Shown: positions 5,789 through 12,923 of the stretch, piece by piece
Layout: each line of letters opens with the position of its first letter
Position numbering within the stretch: the stretch's first letter is position 1
Source of the DNA: an uncultured Muribaculaceae bacterium
GTDB lineage: Bacteria; Bacteroidota; Bacteroidia; Bacteroidales; Muribaculaceae
Length of the DNA: 13,391 nt
Assembly (NCBI GenBank): GCA_910579605.1
Contig: CAJTUG010000014.1
Span: forward strand, 1 to 13,391
Direction of reading: 5' to 3'
Notes under the pieces: model-generated
Databases searched by the model: none
What the model was told of the DNA's origin: nothing
What the model saw: the letters and a program-made list of their open reading frames with translations, nothing else
Translations under genes and position numbers: made by a program

Positions 5789-6889
5789 TTATACCGGGAT
5801 TACGAGTAGCGGGATGTCGAGTTTTGTGAGCAGGGTAGTGGCTAATCCCGGATTAAGCAGTCTTGAGAATGCATTTCGTCGGCGATTTGGAATCACGATT
5901 AAATCGAAAGGAGAATTCTCATTTAATCTGTTGAATTCTTCTAAGCTTTGAGACAGTGTCGTAGGAACGATTTCGAATCTGTAATTATTGAAATGTTGGC
6001 TGCAATATTCCCCGAGTCGTTTCAATGCTTTATCGGTTGATAGCTCAGAGAATTTACGGCGTTTTGGGACGTGGACTATCGTAACGGTTGTGCCATCGTT
6101 TCCGAAAAGTCTGTATAGGCAATCTATGGCTAAAATGTCGTCTTGGTCAATATTGCTAAGAAACAGTACATTTTGAGGGTGTAAAGATTTGAATTCGTCT
6201 AATGGCGCAGGAACTGTAAGCACAGTATATTTTGCTTGATCAAGGACTTCTGCGGTGACAGAACCTATCATGTCGTTGGCTTTGTCTTTGGCGGCACGAG
6301 TACCCATAACAATCATCCATGGAGCTTTATTTTTAGCATGATTCATTATAGAATCTTCAGGGACTCCTTCTGTCACCGAACTCGTGAATTTAATGGGAGG
6401 TGCGTCACCACGTTTCATTGCGGCCTTTATGCGTTCGGCGAAATTTCCGAGTAGTTGTTCTGCATTCTTTTCCATTTGCTTTCTGGTTCCGGAATCTCCT
6501 ATCTCGTAGTTAAGACTGTCGCTTAACTGCATGGTTCCTGCTATATATGGATCTATATAGCTATACAGGAAATGGACTGCTGCATTTGCTTTATGAGCTA
6601 ATTTTATAGCCACTATTGCGGCTTTAAAGGAGTGTTCGCTAAAATCTACCGGCACTAAATAACAATGCCCTTCTTGGGTGGATTTAGCAAATAGGTCGCT
6701 GTTTTCCACAATCCTTAGAGCTAGAGGAAGGTCGTTCTCTGGGATTCGTACCCTTACTCCCGATGATAGCCCTGGAATTTGGAGATTGACATTATTAAGT
6801 TCTACCTTAATTCCTTCGTTTTCCAAGATTGCCCTGAGGGAAACGGCTCTATCGTAGGTGTGAATTGCAAGTGTTATGTATCTGTCCAT
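5789..6889 (-). CDS. Twin universal-stress-protein with N-terminal DUF2007-like domain
   Basis: A 366-residue cytosolic protein. Residues 1 to about 66 (RYITLAIHTYDRA, ILENEGIKVELNN, VRVRIPENDLPLA) resemble the small DUF2007 'putative signal transducing' module. Two Usp folds follow. The first (about 77-227) has the opening strand LVPVDFSEHS, then VMGTRAAKD, and IGSVTAEVL with the ATP-loop spacing G196-x2-A199-x9-G209-S210, so only the second glycine is altered (to Ala). The second (about 238-366) ends with FDLIVIPNRRR and LDIPLLVIPV, but lacks the glycine loop, so it probably binds no ATP. Usp proteins respond to starvation and other stresses, often by nucleotide-dependent interaction; a specific role is unknown. 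The gene starts only about 20 bases after the terminator of the HTH gene, and no promoter is evident in between. Confidence 0.85.
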   Translation of the reverse strand: MDRYITLAIHTYDRAVSLRAILENEGIKVELNNVNLQIPGLSSGVRVRIPENDLPLALRIVENSDLFAKSTQEGHCYLVPVDFSEHSFKAAIVAIKLAHKANAAVHFLYSYIDPYIAGTMQLSDSLNYEIGDSGTRKQMEKNAEQLLGNFAERIKAAMKRGDAPPIKFTSSVTEGVPEDSIMNHAKNKAPWMIVMGTRAAKDKANDMIGSVTAEVLDQAKYTVLTVPAPLDEFKSLHPQNVLFLSNIDQDDILAIDCLYRLFGNDGTTVTIVHVPKRRKFSELSTDKALKRLGEYCSQHFNNYRFEIVPTTLSQSLEEFNRLNENSPFDLIVIPNRRRNAFSRLLNPGLATTLLTKLDIPLLVIPV

Positions 6890-6909
6890 AGCTGGATTGT
6901 GGTTCTTTG

Positions 6910-6943
6910 AAAAAAAGGACGCAATCGCCTGTGCGGTGCGTCC
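6910..6943 (-). terminator. Rho-independent terminator of the HTH protein gene
   Basis: On the minus strand GGACGCA (6943-6937) pairs with TGCGTCC (6923-6917), with an inner CGC/GCG helix, and is followed by seven T residues (6916-6910). It lies 30 bases after the HTH gene stop and about 20 bases before the Usp gene start. This is the textbook form and should be an efficient terminator. Confidence 0.87.
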
Positions 6944-6973
6944 CTTTAGTTTGTCTTTTTTACGATTTGTTGT

Positions 6974-7231
6974 TTATTCGGCTTCTTCTGCTTGAAGGAT
7001 TTCGACAGCCATGTCGTAGATAGTGCTGTCGTCGAGAACAACGATACCACCGTCGGGACCTGGTTCGATGTGTACGCCGCAATTCTTACCGAAATCGTAG
7101 TTGCTGCCTCCGAAATAGTTGCGTACGGTCTGGACGGTGGTGTTCAGTTTATCGGCTATTTGATGCATCGAGCCGTCGGGGAGTCTGTCTTTAAGGCGAC
7201 GGAGCTCGTTGAAGGAGATGGTCTTGGTCAT
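6974..7231 (-). CDS. Small helix-turn-helix DNA-binding protein
   Basis: An 85-residue protein with a helix-turn-helix at about residues 19-41: SMHQIADKLN forms the first helix, TT the turn, and VQTVRNYFGG the recognition helix. After it come a short basic/aromatic stretch (NYDFGKN), a beta-hairpin-like VHIEPGPDGGIVVLDD, and an acidic C-terminal helix ending QAEEAE. It resembles small conserved DNA-binding proteins of Bacteroidales whose targets I do not know. It has a two-box promoter (7280-7311) with an inverted repeat placed between the boxes, which suggests autoregulation, and its own strong terminator, so it is likely transcribed alone. Confidence 0.82.
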   Translation of the reverse strand: MTKTISFNELRRLKDRLPDGSMHQIADKLNTTVQTVRNYFGGSNYDFGKNCGVHIEPGPDGGIVVLDDSTIYDMAVEILQAEEAE

Positions 7232-7279
7232 ATCGAGGTCGTTTTAGTGGGTTATACAGATTATTTGTTTTTGTGGTTA

Positions 7280-7311
7280 CTAAATTAGTTGCAATTTTTC
7301 AACTAAACAAA
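7280..7311 (-). promoter_or_regulatory. Promoter of the HTH protein gene
   Basis: On the minus strand TTTG (7311-7308) and TAATTTAG (7287-7280) lie 20 bases apart, the same spacing as the promoter at 460-491. The -33 box is exact and the -7 box has one mismatch to TAnnTTTG. Transcription would begin near 7273, leaving a leader of about 40 bases before the ATG at 7231. Confidence 0.62.
7285..7306 (-). promoter_or_regulatory. Putative operator (inverted repeat) within the HTH gene promoter
   Basis: TTAGTTG (7285-7291) and CAACTAA (7300-7306) are perfect 7-base inverted arms with an 8-base AT-rich centre. They lie almost exactly between the -33 and -7 boxes, where a bound repressor would block RNA polymerase. 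The downstream gene encodes a helix-turn-helix protein, so autorepression is a natural inference. Binding is not shown by the sequence. Confidence 0.45.
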
Positions 7312-7320
7312 CAATTTTGC

Positions 7321-7349
7321 AAAAAAGTTAATATGTTTTACAACATATT
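7321..7349 (-). terminator. Probable terminator of the bat cluster
   Basis: AATATGTT (7330-7337) and AACATATT (7342-7349) form an 8-bp perfect but AT-rich stem with a 4-base loop. On the minus strand the stem is followed by AAC and then six T residues (7326-7321). It lies 40 bases after the batE stop. The stem is weak for a terminator, so it may instead be another protein-binding site upstream of the HTH gene. Confidence 0.5.
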
Positions 7350-7389
7350 TTGCGTCTGCAGTACTTTTTGGGAATGTATATAGTTGATA

Positions 7390-8166
7390 TTAAATACGTT
7401 CCACGTCGGAGCTGCGAAGCCAAGCTTTAGTGGTATTGTTTATTTTCACGTTGTACCATTTAGGTGAAACAGGATCATCGGGTGTCGAAACAGAATCTAC
7501 AATTTCCACCCGGGTGCCTTCGTGGATGGTGACTATTTTGTCGTTTTGGCCTCGGGAGGCTCTCGGGGCTGATCCGAGTTGGGTAGATGGAGCTATTACC
7601 ACAGCCGATTCATGGCTTAAAGCCAATGCAGCGCTTTCGTTTGCGAGGTACAGGCAATAGCATAGTGTCAACATAATGATTATTCCTCCGAAGAAACCGG
7701 TTTTGCGCAGTGCAACATTGCGCGAGAAGATATATGCGGCTATTGCCATGAGTAAAATGATAAACAACACTAAAGCCATGGTTGCCCAACCATTGGGGCT
7801 GAACCATGATAGAATTGAATTGTGAACACCGCCAATGAAAGATGAATCGTCTTCGGGCCTGTCTTGAATACGAGAGTTTACAAACTCAAGATTATGGCGA
7901 GCGTCGGTATAGGATGGATCTAATCTAAGCGCTCTTTCGTAGTTCAAAACAGCTTTACCGAGGTTGTCGTTTCTGAAATAAGCGTTACCCAAATTATAAT
8001 ATATTTGAGGTGAGTTGCCTTCTTCTGCAATAGATTTATTGTATAATTCTATTGCTTGACGATAGTTTTCCTTGTTATATGCAGAATCTGCCATCTGTCC
8101 TATTGTCAAGGCTTGAGCCGTGAAGGCGCAGATGAAACCTATGAGAAATAATGCAATCTTTTTCAT
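7390..8166 (-). CDS. batE: BatE: TPR membrane protein with C-terminal SH3-like domain
   Basis: A 258-residue envelope protein and the last gene of the bat run. Residues 1-19 look like a signal peptide (cut near QA-L20). Two TPR units follow at about 21-95 (YRQAIELYNKSI, YYNLGNAYFRND, AVLNYERALRLDPS). Two membrane helices occur at about 127-147 and 157-176. The C-terminal 70 residues (VVIAPSTQLGSAPR, IHEGTRVEIVDS, WYNVKINNTTKAWL) fit a bacterial SH3-like domain. The TPR part is therefore predicted to face the periplasm, and the SH3 part should do so as well if both helices cross the membrane. It starts 12 bases after the batD stop. In the family, BatE is thought to act with the other Bat proteins in an envelope complex; the exact role is unknown. 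Confidence 0.88.
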   Translation of the reverse strand: MKKIALFLIGFICAFTAQALTIGQMADSAYNKENYRQAIELYNKSIAEEGNSPQIYYNLGNAYFRNDNLGKAVLNYERALRLDPSYTDARHNLEFVNSRIQDRPEDDSSFIGGVHNSILSWFSPNGWATMALVLFIILLMAIAAYIFSRNVALRKTGFFGGIIIMLTLCYCLYLANESAALALSHESAVVIAPSTQLGSAPRASRGQNDKIVTIHEGTRVEIVDSVSTPDDPVSPKWYNVKINNTTKAWLRSSDVERI

Positions 8167-8178
8167 CGCTTGGAAAAT

Positions 8179-10002
8179 TTATCTGTTCTTCACGTCTTCA
8201 ATGCTCTTTATAGCAGAGACGGCTTGGGTGTAAATGTTTGCAATTTCCGAATCTGAGTGGTCTGGAGTAAAACGAGCCATCTCGCAGTTGTCTAAGACTT
8301 GTATTATTGAATCAACGCTGTCTTGGGGCACTCCATATGCCAAAAGTTTTTCAGCTACGTTATCGCGCGTTAACTGAGATGCCGGTATAGAAAGTTTGTC
8401 CGATATATATCCCCACAAAGCTTTTGCCAAAGATGCGTAGAACTCATCGTTTTTATGCGAATCCATAAAACCTCTGGCTACCTTTAGGCGTTTGTTGGCT
8501 ATGCGGCCAGCTTTGGCTAATTTTCGTCCGCTCACATCGGCTTGAAGCCTGATCTGGCGTCGATAAACAAGAGCTATTGCTACTAATATTAGAGCGGCGG
8601 CAGTCCATGTTATCCAGTATGTCCAAGAATAAATAGCATATGACCGTTGTTTTTTCTGTTGGTCTGCTTTTACTGGGTGGATGTGGAATATGTCGTCTAT
8701 ATTTCCTTCAATTGTGTTCTGTTCATTGCCAATAGGTGCCGAATTACCGCGGAGTACTTTTATAGGCATATCAGGTACATTAATTGTGACGTATTCGCCG
8801 CTCTCCGGATTGAAATATACCAATGGTTTGCCTTCAATTGTGAAATTTCCCATTTCTTGGGGCACTATAGTATAGTCGGTTTTAAAAGTACCCGTCATAT
8901 TTGATTGGGAAGGAGTGAGTCGGGTGTCAAATTCCGGTTTCGGAGAATAAGCATCTATACCAGCCGGGAAATCTATCTGGGGGGAACTTAGATAATTAAT
9001 ATTACCTGTACCGGTAATTGTATATGTATATACAGAGGCTTCGTTTGTGCGCATAAGTTCAGGTTCAAGACTTGTCTCTACGTTGAACTTACCTACAGCG
9101 CCATTGAAGCCGTCGGGCTGTGGTTGTGGTAATGCTTTTACTGTTAGACTGGCGGCATTAGAAGATGTTGTAATGTCTCGTTCTACAGGTCTGTTAGTGC
9201 GGAAAAAGCCCATGTTTACGGTTTCGTATAATACGAGTGTTATATCGTATTTCCCGGAATTAACAGTAAGCTTACCAGATTTCTGTGGATAAAGAAGCAG
9301 GCGTTTCAAAACAGCACAATAATAGTTTTTGCCGTTATAATGCTCCATGGTACTTTCGTTTGGAACAGGCAGTTCTTCGCAAAGGAATCCTTCAAACGCC
9401 GGTTGGGTAGTGGGCACAAAAGATGTAATGTCGTATTTGGTATAGACTTTAATAGTAGCTACAACTGGTTCTTGCTCATAGACAGACGATTTCGAGAAGA
9501 ACACTCTCACAAGAATATCGTCTGGTGCGATTTGGTTCCCATTACCAGATTGGATATCCTGAGGATGTCGCTGGGGTTGGTTTTGTGCGGGGTTTTGTTG
9601 TGACGATTGTTCTTGCGGTAAAATGTTGAAAGACGCGGAGTTTGAACGCAGCATTTTTCCTTCGCAGGAAACGGCCACTGCCGGCACAACTACTGTTCCG
9701 GCTTTATCGGCACGGTAAGTAAAAGTGTAGTCTATTGAAAAAGACGACGACATTTTGCCATTGATATATTGAGTGCTCTGCATGGTAGATTGAGCCGGGC
9801 CATAAAGCAGAGTACAGTTTTCCAATTGTGGCGCGGCCGGTGGATTTGCGTCACCATTCGAAAGTCGGAATGTTATTGTAAAATTCCGTCCTTCTATCAC
9901 TGAACGAGGCTGCATCAGCGAGAATGTGGCCTGCTGAGCAAACACGCATGATATTGTAGCGATGAAAATGGCTGATAGTATGAAACGCTTTAATGTCAAC
10001 AT
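8179..10002 (-). CDS. batD: BatD: membrane-anchored periplasmic oxygen-tolerance protein
   Basis: A 607-residue protein of the BatD family. It has an N-terminal signal peptide (hydrophobic 7-21, cut near VFA before Gln23), a large periplasmic part with repeated beta domains (about 25-130, 160-290, 300-420), a Gln/Pro/Asn-rich linker (130-158), one membrane helix (about 459-481), and a cytosolic C-terminal helical domain of about 120 residues. That tail (FYASLAKALWGYISDKLSI, then QLTRDNVAEKL) resembles the C-terminal part of the first protein of the cluster. The gene begins 18 bases after batC and ends 12 bases before batE. The family is linked with Bacteroides aerotolerance, but biochemical activity is not established. 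Confidence 0.92.
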   Translation of the reverse strand: MLTLKRFILSAIFIATISCVFAQQATFSLMQPRSVIEGRNFTITFRLSNGDANPPAAPQLENCTLLYGPAQSTMQSTQYINGKMSSSFSIDYTFTYRADKAGTVVVPAVAVSCEGKMLRSNSASFNILPQEQSSQQNPAQNQPQRHPQDIQSGNGNQIAPDDILVRVFFSKSSVYEQEPVVATIKVYTKYDITSFVPTTQPAFEGFLCEELPVPNESTMEHYNGKNYYCAVLKRLLLYPQKSGKLTVNSGKYDITLVLYETVNMGFFRTNRPVERDITTSSNAASLTVKALPQPQPDGFNGAVGKFNVETSLEPELMRTNEASVYTYTITGTGNINYLSSPQIDFPAGIDAYSPKPEFDTRLTPSQSNMTGTFKTDYTIVPQEMGNFTIEGKPLVYFNPESGEYVTINVPDMPIKVLRGNSAPIGNEQNTIEGNIDDIFHIHPVKADQQKKQRSYAIYSWTYWITWTAAALILVAIALVYRRQIRLQADVSGRKLAKAGRIANKRLKVARGFMDSHKNDEFYASLAKALWGYISDKLSIPASQLTRDNVAEKLLAYGVPQDSVDSIIQVLDNCEMARFTPDHSDSEIANIYTQAVSAIKSIEDVKNR

Positions 10003-10020
10003 AATCTGATACTTGTTTTA

Positions 10021-10860
10021 TTACCAGGGTTTGTCTGTTTGTGGTCTTCCGGCTGGTTGGGCTTCCTGTTCTTGGACTTTCTTACGAGTTGAGTTTTCTT
10101 TATTTTGCATAGACTGCAGAATCTGTTGGGCCGATTGGGTCATTGGTTGTTGTTGCTGTTGCTGCTGTTGTTGTTGCTGTTGATCCTCTTGTTGGTCCTG
10201 TTGTTGCTCTTGTTGCTGATCCTGTTGTTGGTCTTGTTTTTGATCTTGTTGATCCTGCTGTTGGTCTTGTTGTTCTTGATTTTCTTGTTCCTGCTTTTTC
10301 AATTGGGCCAATCTTAGATTAATCCTTGAGTCTTCTTGTAAAGGGTCAATGCGCAAAGCGGCCTTATAGCTTTCGATGGCTTGATCGTATTGCTCGTCGT
10401 TGTATGCTACATTCCCTAAATTATAGAAAGCTTTTTCTGCAATTTCAGGATCGTGTTGTTTTGCATCTGCCGCAACTTCTTGAAGCAATTGAACTGCTTG
10501 TATACGAGGGTCTTGTTTAGTTCCTTTGTTGTCTTCGTTCTGAAGTTGTAACATAGCTACAGCTTTATTGTAGCGTGCTCTAATGGACCCTGCATTCTCT
10601 TTCAAAGCCTGATTGTAAAAATCTATCGCTTTGTAATATTGCTTGTTTTCGAAATATTTGTTTCCTGTTCTTATGTAATTGCGTTCTGCTCTGAAAGATT
10701 CTGTTGGCGTATTATGCTTAGAAGCCTCGGCATTAGCCGGTGCTTCAGAAATGGCAACGCTATCGGCTGACACTGCATCCGGATCAAGGCTTATTTGTGC
10801 TTGTCCGGTTTCAGTAACAACAACTGCCAGTACCGTAAATAATATTTTAAGGACTTTCAT
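10021..10860 (-). CDS. batC: BatC: secreted TPR protein with Gln/Asp-rich tail
   Basis: A 279-residue protein with an N-terminal signal peptide (MKVLKILFTVLAVVV; cut near GQA-Q22). TPR units lie at about 57-90 (NYIRTGNKYFENKQYYKAID) and 140-185 (AFYNLGNVAYNDEQYDQAIE, AALRIDPLQEDSR). Residues 189-238 are almost entirely Gln, Asp and Glu, ending in a run of 13 Gln. The tail (239-279) is hydrophilic. TPR repeats suggest protein-protein contacts within the Bat complex, probably in the periplasm. It starts 6 bases after batB and ends 18 bases before batD. The Gln run uses mixed CAA and CAG codons. BatC and BatE share TPR architecture but differ at the C-terminus. Confidence 0.9.
   Translation of the reverse strand: MKVLKILFTVLAVVVTETGQAQISLDPDAVSADSVAISEAPANAEASKHNTPTESFRAERNYIRTGNKYFENKQYYKAIDFYNQALKENAGSIRARYNKAVAMLQLQNEDNKGTKQDPRIQAVQLLQEVAADAKQHDPEIAEKAFYNLGNVAYNDEQYDQAIESYKAALRIDPLQEDSRINLRLAQLKKQEQENQEQQDQQQDQQDQKQDQQQDQQQEQQQDQQEDQQQQQQQQQQQQPMTQSAQQILQSMQNKENSTRKKVQEQEAQPAGRPQTDKPW
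10147..10296 (-). repeat. Low-complexity Gln/Asp codon repeat within batC
   Basis: About 150 bases of imperfect trinucleotide repeat (CAA/CAG with scattered GAC, GAT, GAA and AAA codons) encode residues 189-238 of BatC. Because CAA and CAG are intermixed, the tract is unlikely to come from a very recent slippage. Length could still vary between strains. It is coding DNA, not a CRISPR array. Confidence 0.85.
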
Positions 10861-10866
10861 ATAGGC

Positions 10867-11895
10867 TTAAGCTTTATGATTATCAGAAGAGAAGAAATTT
10901 ATGCCTTTAAGCCAACTAATCTTGCGTTCCACAACCAAAAGGTCAATAATTAGGAAAATAAAAGCTATTAAGGCGAAAATAGAGAATTGCTCTGCCCCTG
11001 CAGAATATGTGACGGAGCTGAATTCAGATTTCTCGAGTTTGTCTAATTGCTCCTGTAGATCGGAGAGAGCAGAAGACGAGGCTCCGTTAACATATATTCC
11101 ATTTCCTGCTTTGGCTATTTCTTTTGCAAGATCTTCGTTAAGAGCTGTAGTTACGGGTTTTCCTTCGTTGTCTGTAAAACCTGGTAGAACAGCACCTTGA
11201 GATGTGCCCAAACCAATTACGTCAACTTGTATGCCGTTTTCGGCTGCGAGTTTGGCTGTTTCTATTGCAGCCCCTTCGTGGTCTTCGGAATCGGTGATTA
11301 GTATAATTGCTTTGTGCATATCCTGGGCTGGAGAGAAGCCGTTCATAGCCATCTTTATTGCAGAAGCTATGTCTGTGCCCTGATAAGATATGAGGTTTGG
11401 CGATAATTCGCTGAGGTACATTTTCGCTGAGAAAAAGTCGGATGTCAGCGGCATTTGTGTTTTAGATTGTCCCGCAAAAATGACAAGACCAACTTTATCA
11501 TTATCTAATCGGTCTACGAGCTTCTCCAACAGTAGGCGAGCTCTGTCTAAGCGTGAAACGCCATCGTTACGGTCTGTTGATGAAGCCAACATAGAGTTTG
11601 AAACGTCGAAAGCAATCATTATTTCAATGCCTGCGCTTGTTTCCTGTTGCAATTTAGCTCCTGCACGCGGACGGGCTAAAACGAAAACTAAAGCGCCAAG
11701 TGCAATTAATTGGAGTACCATGCGCACTGCTGGCGTATATCGGGATGCGTCTGGCATTAGTTTTGCCACTACATCGTTTCTGCCGAAACGGCGTAGTTTA
11801 GCTTTGCGGGCAGTCCTGGCCGCCATGAATAATAATATCAAGACGGGTAGTAATGCCAGTAGATATAGATGTGAGGGATATGCAAAATCAAACAT
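10867..11895 (-). CDS. batB: BatB: membrane-anchored von Willebrand factor A protein
   Basis: A 342-residue inner-membrane protein with two N-terminal helices (about 9-26 and 57-75), a von Willebrand A domain (about 89-290) and a C-terminal helix (about 303-321). The metal-ion-dependent adhesion site is intact: DVSNS with Asp97, Ser99 and Ser101, Thr174 in YQGTDIA, and Asp202 in ILITDSED. Such domains usually bind a divalent metal and a partner protein. BatB is distinct from BatA in sequence but has the same plan, suggesting a paired VWA module in the membrane. It starts 20 bases after batA, and its stop is 6 bases before batC. The start at 11895 gives a short N-terminal tail before the first helix, as in BatA. 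Confidence 0.92.
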   Translation of the reverse strand: MFDFAYPSHLYLLALLPVLILLFMAARTARKAKLRRFGRNDVVAKLMPDASRYTPAVRMVLQLIALGALVFVLARPRAGAKLQQETSAGIEIMIAFDVSNSMLASSTDRNDGVSRLDRARLLLEKLVDRLDNDKVGLVIFAGQSKTQMPLTSDFFSAKMYLSELSPNLISYQGTDIASAIKMAMNGFSPAQDMHKAIILITDSEDHEGAAIETAKLAAENGIQVDVIGLGTSQGAVLPGFTDNEGKPVTTALNEDLAKEIAKAGNGIYVNGASSSALSDLQEQLDKLEKSEFSSVTYSAGAEQFSIFALIAFIFLIIDLLVVERKISWLKGINFFSSDNHKA

Positions 11896-11915
11896 AATTC
11901 GATATTGAGTTTATA

Positions 11916-12905
11916 TCAAGGAATTGAACGTACAACAGTGTATCTCAACAATAACTCAAGACCAAAGAAAAACAGCGCCAACCAAGCCCAAAGCATATAG
12001 TTGTCTTCGGTGTGAGAGAAATGGCGGACGTCCATTTGTGTTTTTTCAAGAGCGTCGATTTCGGCAAATACTTCTTCGAGCACTTTATTGCCAGTTGCCC
12101 TGAAATATTTACCTCCGGTACTGTCTGCTATAGTCTTGAGTGTCGCTTCGTCAATAACTACAGGTTGAGGGGCATATTCAATACGCCCGGTGAGTTGGTT
12201 GCGCATAGGATATGGCGCAGTACCGTTTGTGCCGATTCCTATTGTGTAGATTTTAACGCCGAGTTCTTTTGCGACTTCCGATGCTGTTACAGGTGCAACC
12301 ACACCCGTATTGTTACTTCCATCGGTTAACAGAATGATGCTTTTACTTTTTGCTTTACCTTCTTTTAGACGGTTGAGCGATGTGGCTATACCGTCGCCTA
12401 TTGCTGTGCCGTCTTCAAGAACGTTCATTGTGAGGTTCTGTAGGTAGGAGAGTAGTTGTGCTCTGTCTACCGTCATAGGCACTCCAGTGAGGCTTTCTCC
12501 AGCAAATATGACTAAACCGATATTATCTGCTTCGCGACCTGATATGAATTTAGCGGCAACTTCTTTCGCGGCTCCAAAACGATCAGGATCAAAATCCCGA
12601 GCCATCATAGAAGATGAAACATCAAGTGCAATAACAATATCTGTTCCCTCTGTAGATGTCGTGCGCCAACTGTCTCGTTTCTGTGGACGGGCCAAGATAA
12701 TAATGACACAAGCCAATGTGAGCAGTCTGAGGACAAAGAGGAAATAACGGACATATTGTTTCCAAGGACGTGGTAATTTGGCAAAAGCGCTTGCCGAAGA
12801 AATAGACATGGTTGCATGACTATTACGCTGCTTGAGCACATACCATATTATTAATGGTATGAAAAGCAGGAATAGCCATAGGATATGCGGATGTGCAAAA
12901 TTCAT
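11916..12905 (-). CDS. batA: BatA: membrane-anchored von Willebrand factor A protein
   Basis: A 329-residue inner-membrane protein of the BatA family. Helices lie at about 8-25 and 53-72, followed by a von Willebrand A domain (about 88-285) and a C-terminal helix (about 303-321). The metal site is complete: DVSSS with Asp95, Ser97 and Ser99, Thr167 in DGTAIGDG, and Asp195 in LLTDGSNN. The N-terminal region matches the family lead (FAHPHILWLF). In this family an upstream MoxR-type ATPase and a DUF58 protein often accompany the VWA proteins; they would lie beyond the right edge here. It starts 18 bases after the partial gene and ends 20 bases before batB. Confidence 0.92.
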   Translation of the reverse strand: MNFAHPHILWLFLLFIPLIIWYVLKQRNSHATMSISSASAFAKLPRPWKQYVRYFLFVLRLLTLACVIIILARPQKRDSWRTTSTEGTDIVIALDVSSSMMARDFDPDRFGAAKEVAAKFISGREADNIGLVIFAGESLTGVPMTVDRAQLLSYLQNLTMNVLEDGTAIGDGIATSLNRLKEGKAKSKSIILLTDGSNNTGVVAPVTASEVAKELGVKIYTIGIGTNGTAPYPMRNQLTGRIEYAPQPVVIDEATLKTIADSTGGKYFRATGNKVLEEVFAEIDALEKTQMDVRHFSHTEDNYMLWAWLALFFFGLELLLRYTVVRSIP

Positions 12906-12923
12906 TTTGCTGGAAGGTGTTTT

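Noticed and set aside
6992..7288. Open frame on the plus strand across the HTH gene
   Set aside because: It overlaps the HTH gene and its promoter on the other strand, and its product shows no domain.
10147..10296. Repeat block considered as a CRISPR array or tandem repeat locus
   Set aside because: The unit is a 3-base codon repeat in frame with batC, with no spacers and no direct repeats of CRISPR length.
10105..10317. Poly-leucine frame on the plus strand
   Set aside because: It is the antisense translation of the CAA/CAG repeat in batC, which reads as Leu codons on the other strand.
11390..11908. Open frame on the plus strand across batB
   Set aside because: It is a shadow of the VWA-coding strand with a Ser/Arg-rich product typical of antisense frames.
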